Positions 9,513 to 18,344 of a DNA stretch of 64,000 bases are shown one piece after another; position 1 is the stretch's first letter; the number at the start of each line of letters is the position of its first letter. Location of the stretch: assembly GCF_000745955.1 (NCBI RefSeq), contig NZ_JQKH01000003.1, positions 62,001-126,000 of the forward strand, in the 5' to 3' direction. The notes under the pieces were generated by a model. The model was not told where the DNA came from. It saw only the letters and a program-made list of their open reading frames with translations, and ran no database searches. Made by a program: the position numbers and the translations under genes. Source of the stretch: Alysiella crassa DSM 2578. GTDB lineage: Bacteria > Pseudomonadota > Gammaproteobacteria > Burkholderiales > Neisseriaceae.

Positions 9513-11531
9513 ATGACAGCTTCTACATTAAAAGAAATGCGTGAATTAACTTTACGCGGTACGATTTTGGGGGCATTGATTACGGTGGTGTTTACCGCTT
9601 CCAATGTGTATTTGGGTTTAAAAGTGGGCTTGACTTTTGCGTCATCTATTCCTGCGGCAGTGATTTCTATGGCAGTACTGAAATTTTTTGCAGGCAGCAA
9701 TATTTTGGAAAACAATATGGTGCAAACCCAAGCATCGGCGGCAGGGACGTTGTCGGCGGTGATTTTTGTGTTACCAGGCTTGCTGATGATGGGCTATTGG
9801 CAAGGTTTTCCGTTTTGGCAAAGCATGTTGATTTGCGCCACAGGTGGGATTCTGGGGGTGATTTTCACCATTCCCCTGCGCTATGTGATGGTGGTGAACA
9901 GCGATTTACCCTATCCCGAAGGCGTGGCGGCGGCGGAAATTTTAAAAGCGGGTAACCACGAAGAAGGCAAAACAGGCAACACAGGCGCAAAAGAAATTTT
10001 TGCAGGCAGCCTTGTTGCAGGTTTGGTAAGTTTTGCTACCAATGGTTTGCGTTTGGTGGCGGACAGCGCAAGTGTTTGGTTTAAAGCGGGTAACGCGATT
10101 TTCCAATTGCCTATGGGTTTTTCGTTGGCATTATTGGGGGCGGGTTATTTGGTGGGCATTGTGGGCGGTATGGCGATTTTGGCGGGGATTGCGTTTACTT
10201 GGTTGGTGGCGGTGCCATATTTCACGGCGGCTGCGCCTATGCCTGCGGACGCGGAAATGGCGGGTTACGCGATGGGCGTGTGGAAAACCAAAGTGCGCTT
10301 TATTGGCGTGGGCGTGATTGGTATTGCGGCGATTTGGACGCTGATTACTTTGCTCAAACCCATGATGGAAGGCATGCGCCAATCGTTTGCCGCTTTGAAA
10401 AATCCACAAGCGGCGCAACAAACAGAACGCACCGCACAAGATTTATCGCCTAAAGCCATGATTCAAATCACTTTGGCAACCATTGTGGTGATTATGTGTG
10501 TGTTGGCGTATTTTGTTCAGGCAGCCCCAGTTTCTATGGGCATGGCGGTGGCTTTGGTGTTGGCGTGTACTGTGTTGGCGGTGGGAATTGGTTTTTTTGT
10601 GGCGGCGGCATGTGGTTACATGGCGGGTTTGGTGGGTTCATCTTCCAGCCCGATTTCAGGGATTGGGATTATTTCGGTGGTGATTACCTCGCTGGTGTTG
10701 ATGTTTATGGGCAAAATGGGCGGTATGTTTGATATGCAAGGCGGCGAACAATTTTTAACTGCATTAACCATCTTTACCGCTTCCATCGTATTAGCAGTGG
10801 CGACCATTTCCAACGACAATTTGCAAGATTTAAAAACAGGCTATTTGGTCAAAGCTACGCCATGGCGACAACAAGTTGCCTTGTTAATTGGTTGCGTGGT
10901 GGGTGCGGCGGTGATTGCGCCCGTATTGGAAATGCTGTACCACGCTTATGGTTTCACAGGTGCCATGCCGCGTGAAAACATGGACGCGGCACAAGCCCTG
11001 TCTGCACCGCAAGCCACCTTGATGACCACCATCGCCAAAGGCATTTTCTCGGGCGATTTGGAGTGGAACTATATTTTCATGGGCATAGGCTTGGGCATTG
11101 CCGTGATTATTGCTGACACTTTGATTAAACGCAGTAGTGGCAACCGTTTTGCCTTGCCCGCTTTGGCGGTGGGCATGGGGATTTACTTGCCACCGTCTGT
11201 GAATATGCCGATTGTGATTGGAGCGATTATTGCGTGGTTGGTGGCGAAACACGTTGCCAAAAAAGCCGCCGCGCAAGGCGTGAGTGCCACCGAAGCACAC
11301 AGCAAATCAGAACGTCATGCCACCTTATTTGCCGCAGGTTTGATTGTGGGCGAGAGTTTGGTGGGTGTGGTGTTGGCGTTTATCATTGTGGCTTCGGTAA
11401 CCTCTGGTGGTTCAGACGCACCATTGGCGTTGAATTTGGCGAATTGGGGAACGATTGCCGAATGGCTGGGTTTACTGGCATTTGTGATTGGCGCGATTTT
11501 GTTTGCCAAACGCAGCGCGAAAATTAAATAA
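9513..11531 (+). CDS. OPT-family oligopeptide transporter
   Basis: Inner-membrane proton-coupled transporter of the OPT superfamily (oligopeptides or metal chelates). The ATG at 9513 (MTASTLKEMRELTLRG) is preferred over an in-frame upstream ATT at 9486 because AAGG sits 8 bases before it. The 672-residue product has about 14-16 hydrophobic segments. The N-terminal stretch ELTLRGTILGALITVVFTASNVYLGLKVG is the conserved OPT opening, followed by DLPYPEGVAAAEILKAG. Length is typical of the bacterial branch. The C-terminal half includes GSSSSPISGIGI and a final helix ending in basic residues. It faces mrp, sharing a bidirectional terminator at 11548-11586. The substrate cannot be predicted. Confidence 0.9.
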   Translation: MTASTLKEMRELTLRGTILGALITVVFTASNVYLGLKVGLTFASSIPAAVISMAVLKFFAGSNILENNMVQTQASAAGTLSAVIFVLPGLLMMGYWQGFPFWQSMLICATGGILGVIFTIPLRYVMVVNSDLPYPEGVAAAEILKAGNHEEGKTGNTGAKEIFAGSLVAGLVSFATNGLRLVADSASVWFKAGNAIFQLPMGFSLALLGAGYLVGIVGGMAILAGIAFTWLVAVPYFTAAAPMPADAEMAGYAMGVWKTKVRFIGVGVIGIAAIWTLITLLKPMMEGMRQSFAALKNPQAAQQTERTAQDLSPKAMIQITLATIVVIMCVLAYFVQAAPVSMGMAVALVLACTVLAVGIGFFVAAACGYMAGLVGSSSSPISGIGIISVVITSLVLMFMGKMGGMFDMQGGEQFLTALTIFTASIVLAVATISNDNLQDLKTGYLVKATPWRQQVALLIGCVVGAAVIAPVLEMLYHAYGFTGAMPRENMDAAQALSAPQATLMTTIAKGIFSGDLEWNYIFMGIGLGIAVIIADTLIKRSSGNRFALPALAVGMGIYLPPSVNMPIVIGAIIAWLVAKHVAKKAAAQGVSATEAHSKSERHATLFAAGLIVGESLVGVVLAFIIVASVTSGGSDAPLALNLANWGTIAEWLGLLAFVIGAILFAKRSAKIK

Positions 11532-11547
11532 TATGAAATCATAAAAC

Positions 11548-11586
11548 AATCAGGCAGCCTGAAAACTTTTTCAGGCTGCCTGATTA
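11548..11586. terminator. Bidirectional inverted-DUS terminator
   Basis: AATCAGGCAGCCTGAAAA and its inverse, separated by one or two bases, between convergent OPT and mrp genes. A/T runs flank both sides. Confidence 0.85.
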
Positions 11587-11605
11587 TTTTGATTTTATGA
11601 AAAAC

Positions 11606-12655
11606 TTATTCCACCACAATTTTCGGGAAACGGCTGCTAAAATCGCGCCCCTTATCCGCAATCGCCAACGCCACCGCAAACGCCGCTTGCTGATAAATCG
11701 CCGCCACCGCCTCATGTTGCGCGTGCAAATCGCTTGCTGTGCCAGCGTCCATTGCTTCGCGCACAGGCAAACTCAAAGGCAATTGCCCCAACAATGGCAC
11801 ACCCAATTTCGCCGCCAATTCCTTGCCGCCATCTGTGCCAAAAATCGCTTCATGCTGCCCACAATTTGTGCAAATATGCACCGACATATTTTCCAATACG
11901 CCCATAATCGGAATATTCACTTTATTAAACATATCAACGGCTTTACGCGCGTCAATCAGCGCAATATCCTGCGGCGTGGTTACGACTACCGAACCCGTTA
12001 CAGGAATTTTTTGCGACAAAGTCAATTGAATATCGCCCGTACCAGGGGGCAAATCAATAAACAAATAATCCACATTATCCCATTGACTTTGAAACAATAA
12101 TTGCTGCAAAGCCTGCGAAACCATCGGACCACGCCACACCACCGCTTGGTCGGCGTCAATCAAAAAACCAATGGACATCACCTGAATCCCGTCCGCATTC
12201 ACCACAGGAATCAAACGATTATCTTGTTGTGTTGGCTGAATATTTTTCACGCCCAACATGGTCGGCTGGCTCGGGCCATACAAATCCGCGTCCAACACGC
12301 CCACGCGCGCGCCCATTTTTGCCATTGCCGTTGCCAAATTCGCGGTGGTGGTGGACTTGCCCACACCGCCCTTGCCCGAAGCGATGGCGACAATGTTTTT
12401 CACCCCCTGAATGGTGGAAATCCCCGCCTGCACCTTGTGCGCGACAATGTGGTGGCGGATTTCCAAATTCACCGTTTTGCCTGTGGCTTGCGCGATTTGC
12501 TCACGCAATTCATCTGCCAAAAATTGTGCTGGGAAACCGAATTGCAACACCACATTCAGGCTGCCTGAAACTTCTTCGGCGGAAATCAAGGCTTTTTCGC
12601 TGCCAATGGTGCGGCTGGTGTGGGGAATTTGAATGGAGTTGATTTGTGTGTTCAT
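11606..12655 (-). CDS. apbC: Mrp/ApbC-family iron-sulfur cluster carrier ATPase
   Basis: Cytoplasmic P-loop ATPase that binds and transfers Fe-S clusters. The start at 12655 gives a 349-residue protein (MNTQINSIQIPH...). A longer in-frame version to 12724 would add a hydrophobic, unconserved tail partly read from a DUS. No Shine-Dalgarno is visible at either start. The N-terminal about 70 residues form a short MIP18-like domain (FPAQFLADELREQIAQATG). The deviant Walker A GKGGVGKST is at 94-102. The C-terminal half has LPPGTGD and the CTNC motif expected to ligate the bridging cluster. The upstream exonuclease on the same strand ends 98 bases away and is probably a separate unit. Confidence 0.92.
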   Translation of the reverse strand: MNTQINSIQIPHTSRTIGSEKALISAEEVSGSLNVVLQFGFPAQFLADELREQIAQATGKTVNLEIRHHIVAHKVQAGISTIQGVKNIVAIASGKGGVGKSTTTANLATAMAKMGARVGVLDADLYGPSQPTMLGVKNIQPTQQDNRLIPVVNADGIQVMSIGFLIDADQAVVWRGPMVSQALQQLLFQSQWDNVDYLFIDLPPGTGDIQLTLSQKIPVTGSVVVTTPQDIALIDARKAVDMFNKVNIPIMGVLENMSVHICTNCGQHEAIFGTDGGKELAAKLGVPLLGQLPLSLPVREAMDAGTASDLHAQHEAVAAIYQQAAFAVALAIADKGRDFSSRFPKIVVE

Positions 12656-12752
12656 AAAATTTTTATAAAATGAAAAATAAACGAAAAGAAACGCAAGCAT
12701 AACTTTCAGGCAGCCTGAAAGCAAGTTCTAAAAACCCTATTGAATACGCGAA

Positions 12753-14114
12753 TTAAATGACCGCAACCGTTTTGCGTTCCGATTTGAATTTGTGTTTCAA
12801 CACATTCAATAATTCCGCGCACACAAACCAAGTCCCATCGTCCAAGCGCAACGCTCCGCGTTCTACCACAAAATTCAGCGTTTGCCCCGTGCAAACATCG
12901 GTTTCGCTAATTTGCAAACGCGGTTGTGGCAACCAATCCACAGTCGGCAAATGGTAACGATGGGATTGCACCAGCGCATTGTGCGCCGCCACATCGCCCG
13001 ATTCACAAGCACAATTTTTCAACAAGGAAACAGGGCAGGGCGCAGATTTGGGCGGCGAATACGGTAAAATCCCCAACCAAGTCGGACAAATCCCCACTTG
13101 CCCCGCCCATTCTTGCACAGCTTTTTTCGCCGCTTTCGGGTGGAAAAATACACCTGTGGGTGGCTCGCTCATCACACCGCTTGCTAGGGGGCGAATTTTG
13201 GCTTTCAGGCAGCCTTGTTGCGCGTAAAATTGCACCGTGTGCCGCCCATTTTCGGGTAAAGACAAACCATATTGCTGAACCAGTTTCGCGTACACAAACA
13301 CATTATGCAATGCGCCGATGGTGGGGTAAAATTCAATATTTTCAATTTGTTGAACCTGATTGGCATGACGATTCAACCACACAACCGTTTCCTGAAACGC
13401 CTGTTCGCACAATAAAATATCCGTGCGCCCACAGGCAGCCTGAATCCGCACCACGCCAAAACGGTCGCTGAATTCATGCGCCAAAATCGCCCGAATCTGC
13501 GTGGGCAAATGCTCGGGCAATGCGGCAGGCTGAAGCAAATTCATCGCCATCGGCAACCAATCGTGTTGCGCCAAAGCCAATTGCAAAAAATCCGCCAACA
13601 TTGCCACGTCCGCCCACGCCCGATGGCGCGAACCTTCCACCGTCAAAGCAAATCGCTCGGCAATCACATCTAAATTATGTTTATATTCATGCGGATACAA
13701 TGATTTGGATAATTTCACCGTGCATAAAGTTTGCGTAGCAAACGCCACGCCCGCCCGCGCACATTCGCTGTTCAGCAGCGAATAATCAAACCGCGCATTG
13801 TGCGCCACCAAAATCGCGCCGCGCAGCAGGGGCAAAATCTTGGGCAATAATTCTGCAAACGTGGGTGCGTGTTGCACCATCTCATTGCTAATGCCCGTTA
13901 ATTCCGTGATGAATGGCGAAATTTCCTGTTGCGGATTAATCAGTTGGGAAAAATGTTGCACCGAATCGCCATCAAAACGCAAAAAAGCGATTTCCGTAAT
14001 GCGGTCGCGCATTAAATCGCCGCCTGTCGCTTCCAAATCCAAAATCAGCACAGGCTGCCTGAACAGCGCGAATTGTTGTGCCAAAAAAGCATAACGTTGT
14101 TGCATTTTATCCAA
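12753..14114 (-). CDS. DEDDh 3'-5' exonuclease (DnaQ-like) with uncharacterised C-terminal half
   Basis: A 453-residue protein. The first about 185 residues are a DnaQ/epsilon-type proofreading fold: LDLEATGG (Asp26, Glu28), AHNARFD (Asp110) and GSRHRAWAD (His164, Asp169), giving a complete DEDDh set. Many betaproteobacterial relatives carry a GIY-YIG (UvrC/Cho-like) domain after the exonuclease. Here residues about 215-290 keep only the tail of that pattern (IENIEFYPTIGALHNVFVYAKLV), with no GIY or YIG. The last about 160 residues are Cys-containing and unrecognised. It is likely a repair nuclease, not the replicative epsilon subunit. The gene is divergent from the tRNA pair. Confidence 0.8.
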   Translation of the reverse strand: MDKMQQRYAFLAQQFALFRQPVLILDLEATGGDLMRDRITEIAFLRFDGDSVQHFSQLINPQQEISPFITELTGISNEMVQHAPTFAELLPKILPLLRGAILVAHNARFDYSLLNSECARAGVAFATQTLCTVKLSKSLYPHEYKHNLDVIAERFALTVEGSRHRAWADVAMLADFLQLALAQHDWLPMAMNLLQPAALPEHLPTQIRAILAHEFSDRFGVVRIQAACGRTDILLCEQAFQETVVWLNRHANQVQQIENIEFYPTIGALHNVFVYAKLVQQYGLSLPENGRHTVQFYAQQGCLKAKIRPLASGVMSEPPTGVFFHPKAAKKAVQEWAGQVGICPTWLGILPYSPPKSAPCPVSLLKNCACESGDVAAHNALVQSHRYHLPTVDWLPQPRLQISETDVCTGQTLNFVVERGALRLDDGTWFVCAELLNVLKHKFKSERKTVAVI

Positions 14115-14174
14115 TTATTTTATTAACAAAATAAAAGCATTATACAATTAAATCAAAAAAACTGCTAATCAGCC

Positions 14175-14203
14175 TTGACGAAAACACAGGCTGTCTCTAT
14201 AAT
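14175..14203 (+). promoter_or_regulatory. Sigma-70 promoter for the tRNA-Arg/tRNA-Glu unit
   Basis: TTGACG, a 17-base spacer, then TATAAT. The expected start is about 10 bases before the tRNA-Arg 5' end, as in stable RNA units. Confidence 0.8.
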
Positions 14204-14221
14204 TCAAATCTTTCAAGGCAA

Positions 14222-14298
14222 GCACCCGTAGCTCAGTTGGATAGAGTATTTGGCTACGAACCAAAGGGTCGGGCGTTCGAATCGCTCCGGGTGCGCCA
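14222..14298 (+). tRNA. tRNA-Arg (anticodon ACG)
   Basis: Full cloverleaf with CCA encoded. Acceptor GCACCCG pairs with CGGGTGC. The anticodon loop CTACGAA places ACG at 14256-14258 (reads CGN via inosine). The T arm is GGGCG-TTCGAAT-CGCTC with one G-U pair. Confidence 0.97.
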
Positions 14299-14317
14299 AG
14301 TAAAAATCCTTTATTCC

Positions 14318-14392
14318 GCGCCCATCGTCTAGCGGTTAGGACATCGCCCTTTCACGGCGGTAACCGGGGTTCGATTCCCCGTGGGCGTGCCA
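14318..14392 (+). tRNA. tRNA-Glu (anticodon TTC)
   Basis: Acceptor GCGCCCA pairs with TGGGCGT (G-U at the first pair); CCA is encoded. The anticodon loop CTTTCAC gives TTC at 14351-14353. The T stem is CGGGG/CCCCG. It lies 19 bases after tRNA-Arg, in the same transcript. Confidence 0.97.
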
Positions 14393-14400
14393 GTTTAGAA

Positions 14401-14432
14401 AAAACCTGTTTCGTATTGAAACAGGTTTTTTT
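14401..14432 (+). terminator. Intrinsic terminator of the tRNA unit
   Basis: AACCTGTTTC, loop GTATT, inverse, then a T7 run. Unlike most terminators here, it contains no DUS. Confidence 0.9.
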
Positions 14433-14527
14433 GTACGGAGATTTATGGAAAATAGGAAATAATGTTGTTGAATCAGCACAATTCAATTGATTACCATATA
14501 CTTTATCCTTTACTGAACTTTATTTTG

Positions 14528-14536
14528 TGCTATACT
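14528..14536 (+). promoter_or_regulatory. Extended -10 candidate for the small membrane protein gene
   Basis: TGCTATACT matches TGnTATAAT with one difference; TTTACT lies 16 bases upstream as a weak -35. Confidence 0.5.
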
Positions 14537-14584
14537 GCAAGCGGTTTTACTTTTTTTTAATGTGTTAAGAAAGGTAGTTTCATT

Positions 14585-14863
14585 ATGAGTACTATTTTAG
14601 GTTTATTGTTGTTGGTTTTAGCCATTGCAGTTTTGGTTTACTGGGTTAAATCATTGATTATTATGAAGAATGAGACCCTGTTTTTGATTTTAGGTATTTT
14701 ATTCTCACCTATTATTCAAGCTCTTTACTTTTTCACTAAACGTGATTTGATGGACGATGAGCAAGCCACGACCATGAAACGCTTTTTGTTGGTGTGTATT
14801 GCATATATTGTTGTTCTTGTGTTGTTTATGTTTTCAGCAGCTGCACAAATGCCCGTACAATAA
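14585..14863 (+). CDS. Small three-helix inner membrane protein, function unknown
   Basis: A 92-residue protein with three predicted transmembrane helices: about residues 3-20, 31-50 and 65-84. A short charged stretch (TKRDLMDDEQATTMKR) lies between the second and third. GAAAGG precedes the ATG by 11 bases, and a plausible extended -10 lies 49 bases upstream. I recognise no family. It stands alone between the tRNA terminator and a DUS/repeat block, so context gives no clue to its role. Confidence 0.75.
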   Translation: MSTILGLLLLVLAIAVLVYWVKSLIIMKNETLFLILGILFSPIIQALYFFTKRDLMDDEQATTMKRFLLVCIAYIVVLVLFMFSAAAQMPVQ

Positions 14864-15205
14864 ATCTCCCTTTTACTCCTTTAACATCAGGCAGCCTGAA
14901 AACTGCTTGATGTTTTTTTATGTTTGCGTGTTTGGGTTTTCAGGCTGCCTGACAGTACACGACAATTTTTACCAGCACCTAAAATGTAGGGTGCGTACCA
15001 CGCACCGAATAATTCAAATAAGGTGGAATTTTGGTGCGTAGTACGCACCCTACATGAATTTTGTCGTGTACCGTAAGGCAGCCTGAAATTTTAAACCATT
15101 TGAATTTTAAAGAATTTTTTAATTTTACTCTTGTTTGACTTACTTTTCCAAAAAGTAAGTCGCCGCGCGGCGACAGAGCGCATGCCGTAGGCAACTACAT
15201 CAATT
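14864..15205. other. Repeat-filled gap between the small membrane protein and the response regulator
   Basis: No gene is seen. It holds a DUS-based hairpin (14888-14910), a full modular palindromic element (14937-15088), and a hairpin GACTTACTTTT/AAAAGTAAGTC followed by GCCGCGCGGC (about 15138-15172). That last block resembles a dispersed betaproteobacterial palindrome and may terminate the response-regulator transcript arriving from the right. Confidence 0.6.
14937..15088. repeat. Modular palindromic element, standard copy A
   Basis: Order: DUS, AGTACACGACAA arm, spacer, core half GTAGGGTGCGTACCACGCACC, AT-rich centre, inverted core half, TTGTCGTGTAC arm, DUS. The outer arms and inner core are each inverted repeats, so the unit could fold into one long nested hairpin. 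Near-identical copies are at 43597, 44694 and 48684. Confidence 0.85.
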
Positions 15206-15862
15206 TTATTTCACCTGATTGGGTTGCGGCACATTATGTTGCACCGCATACACGGCAGCCTGAACGCGGCTGTCCAATTCCAATTTACGCAAAATATTCT
15301 GCACATGCACTTTCACGGTAGATTCTGCTAAATCCAAATTCCGTGCGATGATTTTATTGCTGTGCCCTGCCGCCAAATGCCCTAAAATTTCCAATTCTCG
15401 GCTGGTCAGCGTGTCCAATGGCGTGTGTTCGGTTTGGTGCGGGCGAATCAGCGATTGAACCAAACGCGCCGTCATTTCGGGCGAAAACACATTGTCGCCA
15501 TCGTAGGCTTTTTTGATGGCGTCCACCAGAAAATCCGCGTTAATATTTTTCAATAAAAAACCGCGTGCGCCCAAACGCATACATTCGGTTAAATCGTCAT
15601 TGTCTTCCGACACGGTCAGCATTAACACGGTTTGTTCGGGGCGGGTGCTTAAAATTTGCGCCAACGCTTCGCGCCCGTTCATCACAGGCATATCCAAATC
15701 CAGCAACACCACATCGGGGCGCATTTGTTCCACCAATTTGACACCGCTCAAGCCATCTGCGGCTTCGCCAACCACTTCGCAAATATCGCCTTGTCTGGAG
15801 AGCAAGGCTTTGATTCCGCTACGAAATAAAGTATGGTCGTCCACCAACACGATTTTTATCAT
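15206..15862 (-). CDS. NarL/FixJ-family response regulator, nitrate/nitrite type
   Basis: A 218-residue DNA-binding response regulator. The receiver domain (1-120) has VDDH at 7-10, the phospho-acceptor Asp55 in VVLLDLDMPVMNG, the conserved Thr in MLTVSED, and Lys in FLLKN. A LuxR-type helix-turn-helix follows (about 150-210): LTSRELEILGHLAAG, IARNL, ESTVKVHVQNILRKL. The pattern ARGFLLKNI and overall similarity fit NarL/NarP. The start overlaps the kinase stop by 4 bases, so the pair is translationally coupled. Likely targets are nitrate/nitrite respiration genes, such as the two narK genes at 49784-52551; that is inference. Confidence 0.9.
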   Translation of the reverse strand: MIKIVLVDDHTLFRSGIKALLSRQGDICEVVGEAADGLSGVKLVEQMRPDVVLLDLDMPVMNGREALAQILSTRPEQTVLMLTVSEDNDDLTECMRLGARGFLLKNINADFLVDAIKKAYDGDNVFSPEMTARLVQSLIRPHQTEHTPLDTLTSRELEILGHLAAGHSNKIIARNLDLAESTVKVHVQNILRKLELDSRVQAAVYAVQHNVPQPNQVK

Positions 15863-17736
15863 TCTAAAATCCTTTCTGCTTTGGGCAAGGTTAAATTGAT
15901 TTGGGTAAACTGATTGGGCTGTGATTGAATGTGCAAATTGGCACGAATGCGTTTGGCACGTTCTTTCATGATGTTTAGCCCAACATGGCTGCCTGAAAAT
16001 TCATGTCCTGTGTCAAAACCGCGCCCATTGTCCCGAATGGTCATGACAAAATCTGCCTGATTATTCATGGAGATAGCCACTTGTTGCGCTTGAGCGTGTT
16101 TGCGAATATTGGACAAACTTTCCTGCAAAATAAAAATAAATTGTAACTGCTGTTCCGCCGAAAGCGGCGCACCTTCGCCCGACCACGTTACGTTTACGGG
16201 AATATGGGTTTGCTGTTCAAAGCGTTGCGCCAGCGTTTGTACGGCTTCGGTAAATTCTTTGCGGCTGATTTTGGTGCGGAAATTGAGCAATAATTCGCGC
16301 ACATCATCGTAACACTCTTTTACACCTTCCCGAATAAAAGCAATATTTTCATTTGCTTGTTCTTGTTCGCCATTTTTGAGTGCGCTTTCCAACATTTGAA
16401 TTTGCAAATTTAAAAAAGTTAAAGTTTGCGCGATGCTGTCGTGTAAACCTTGTGCCATCAAATTGCGTTCTTGCAACACAGCGAGCTGGCGACTTTCGCC
16501 AATCAGCCGAATATTGGTAAACGCCGCCCCCAATTGCCGACACAGGGTTTCCAATAAATCTTCTGGAAAATCAGGCAATTGTTTATCGGTGAAATACAGG
16601 GTCAGCATGCCCAATTCATCGCCCTTGTATTCAATAGAAAACACGCGCAAGGCTTCAAAACCCGAACGGTAACAGGCGGCTTCGTCTTGCGAATTATTCA
16701 AATTTTCTCGGAAAACAATGGGTTGCCATGCATGATGTTGCACCGCATTGCCGCATAAGCAATCGTCAAAACGCTGACAAGCGTCTGCGGTTTGCAAATG
16801 TTCAGGCAGCCCAATTTGTGCTACAAAATCAAGTCGTTGGCGTTGTTCGTCAATCAGGCGCACGCTGGCGGCTTGGGCGGGAACGAGTTGCACAATATTC
16901 TGCAAAAAACATTCGGCAGCCTGCGTGGTGGTAAAACTTTGCGAAAGCTGGCGCGACATGGTGTATAGTTGCTCAAGAGCTTGATTTTTATGGGTTAAAT
17001 CTTGGGTTTTGTCGCTGACTTCTTGTTCCAAATGGTCGTATAATTTTTTCAAATGTGAACTCATTTGGTTAAAACCTTGATTCACTTGATAAAATTCTGT
17101 GGAATTGGCGTGTGTAATTTGCACGCCAAATTGTTCGGCATAAATGGCGTTCACGCCCGTTTGCAGATTTTGCAGGGGGCGAATCACCCATGCCACCAGC
17201 AACCACATGGTGATGGCGCAGCTAAATAAAACCAGCACCAGTAAAGTGGTTTGAAATATGCGTAACCAATTGATATATTTTGTATTTAATGTTTCAATGC
17301 TGTGGGCGAGTTGATTAATTTTGTCAATAAATTTTTCTATTTTATCATTATTAATGCGTTGCTGCTGGTAGGCGGCAGCCTGAAACATGGGGTGCATTTC
17401 GGTTTCCCAAGCCGCTTGTACTTGGTGCATGTGTCGGTGAACCAGCTCATCGGGTGGCAAAAATAGGGGGCGCGATGGGTCGCCGTGCGCGAGCGTGTGC
17501 AGGGTTTGTTCAAATTGCGCCATTTTATCAGCGACTTCGGGGCGATGATTGTGCTGAATCAAAACGGCGAGTCGGTAGGTTTGCATGCGCAGGCTGCCGA
17601 CATCGTTGATGGCTGCACCACCGCCCTGTAGCCGCCACGACAGCAGCAGGGTTAAACCGATGGAAATCAGTGCTGCCGTCAGCCAGAGTAGGGTGAGCGA
17701 TTTGAGTCGGGTGGATAGGCTTTTGAGTTTTATCAT
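15859..17736 (-). CDS. NarX/NarQ-type nitrate/nitrite sensor histidine kinase
   Basis: A 625-residue membrane kinase. TM1 spans about 14-33 and TM2 about 162-185, flanking a periplasmic sensor. Just after TM1 is the P-box INDVGSLRMQTYRLA (43-57), the nitrate-binding signature of NarX/NarQ. A HAMP domain follows (about 182-235), then a signalling helix and a GAF-like central module with Cys320, Cys326 and Cys328. Next are HisKA_3 with His432 in GLHDSIAQTL and a HATPase domain with DNGRGFD. Length is close to NarX. Neisseria homologues are usually called NarQ. Presence of the full P-box makes nitrate/nitrite the expected signal. The role of the Cys cluster is unclear. Confidence 0.92.
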   Translation of the reverse strand: MIKLKSLSTRLKSLTLLWLTAALISIGLTLLLSWRLQGGGAAINDVGSLRMQTYRLAVLIQHNHRPEVADKMAQFEQTLHTLAHGDPSRPLFLPPDELVHRHMHQVQAAWETEMHPMFQAAAYQQQRINNDKIEKFIDKINQLAHSIETLNTKYINWLRIFQTTLLVLVLFSCAITMWLLVAWVIRPLQNLQTGVNAIYAEQFGVQITHANSTEFYQVNQGFNQMSSHLKKLYDHLEQEVSDKTQDLTHKNQALEQLYTMSRQLSQSFTTTQAAECFLQNIVQLVPAQAASVRLIDEQRQRLDFVAQIGLPEHLQTADACQRFDDCLCGNAVQHHAWQPIVFRENLNNSQDEAACYRSGFEALRVFSIEYKGDELGMLTLYFTDKQLPDFPEDLLETLCRQLGAAFTNIRLIGESRQLAVLQERNLMAQGLHDSIAQTLTFLNLQIQMLESALKNGEQEQANENIAFIREGVKECYDDVRELLLNFRTKISRKEFTEAVQTLAQRFEQQTHIPVNVTWSGEGAPLSAEQQLQFIFILQESLSNIRKHAQAQQVAISMNNQADFVMTIRDNGRGFDTGHEFSGSHVGLNIMKERAKRIRANLHIQSQPNQFTQINLTLPKAERILE

Positions 17737-17782
17737 TTTTTTGATTGATTCAATTTATATTTCAGGCAGCCTGAAAATTAAT

Positions 17783-18238
17783 TTATTGATGAAACGAATT
17801 AAACCGCAAACAAAATAAATGTGCAAACGCCCAGCGTTGCCAATGATTGTGGTTGCCGCAACGCAGGGAGCGGGTGGAGATTTCCTGATACACGCGCATG
17901 GGTTGGGCGAGTGCCACTTGCGCCAACATACCGCCAGTCGATTGCAACACATCGCCTTGCTGAATGTCTTGGGCGGGTTTGTGTAGCGGCTCGCGGTGCA
18001 ATTTGAGCGTGGGCAAAACATCGTCTTTGGGTGGCAATAATCGCTCGCCATGATATTGATAATCTTCGGAAAAGTTGGTGTAATCCACGCGCCCACGCCA
18101 GTAAAAAGTATAGTTTGGCGTGGTAATGCACACCACTTCACGCGCCACATTCACCCATTGCACAGAAGCCATGCCCGTATCCCAATAGCGGCGGTCGTGG
18201 AAAGGCGATGGCATATCTATTTGTTTATTTATCATCAT
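17783..18238 (-). CDS. Hypothetical protein, unrecognised
   Basis: Up to 151 residues; an internal start at 18214 (MPSPFHDRRYWDTG) would give 143. It is rich in aromatic and basic residues, for example YTFYWRGRVDY, RYWDTG and a C-terminal CGNHNHWQRWAFAHLFCL. No signal peptide, no transmembrane helix, and no family I know. The Shine-Dalgarno is weak at both starts. Other same-strand frames overlap here, but this one has the most protein-like composition. It lies just upstream of the sensor kinase on the same strand, with a DUS in the 46-base gap. It may be a separate gene or a lineage-specific orphan. Confidence 0.5.
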   Translation of the reverse strand: MMINKQIDMPSPFHDRRYWDTGMASVQWVNVAREVVCITTPNYTFYWRGRVDYTNFSEDYQYHGERLLPPKDDVLPTLKLHREPLHKPAQDIQQGDVLQSTGGMLAQVALAQPMRVYQEISTRSLRCGNHNHWQRWAFAHLFCLRFNSFHQ

Positions 18239-18293
18239 TTTTCTATCTCAGTAGGGTAGGGGGTATAAAACCACTATTTGTATAAGTTTGTAA

Positions 18294-18334
18294 AATATGA
18301 GGCAGCCTGAAACATTTTCAGGCTGCCTCATATT
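18294..18334 (-). terminator. Inverted-DUS terminator of amiC
   Basis: A 19-bp perfect stem AATATGAGGCAGCCTGAAA with its inverse and a CAT loop, just past the amiC stop. Confidence 0.85.
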
Positions 18335-18344
18335 ATAAAATAAA

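Noticed and set aside
14937-15088. CRISPR array, because of regularly repeated palindromes
   Set aside because: Copies are dispersed singly, not tandem with spacers, and no cas genes are present.
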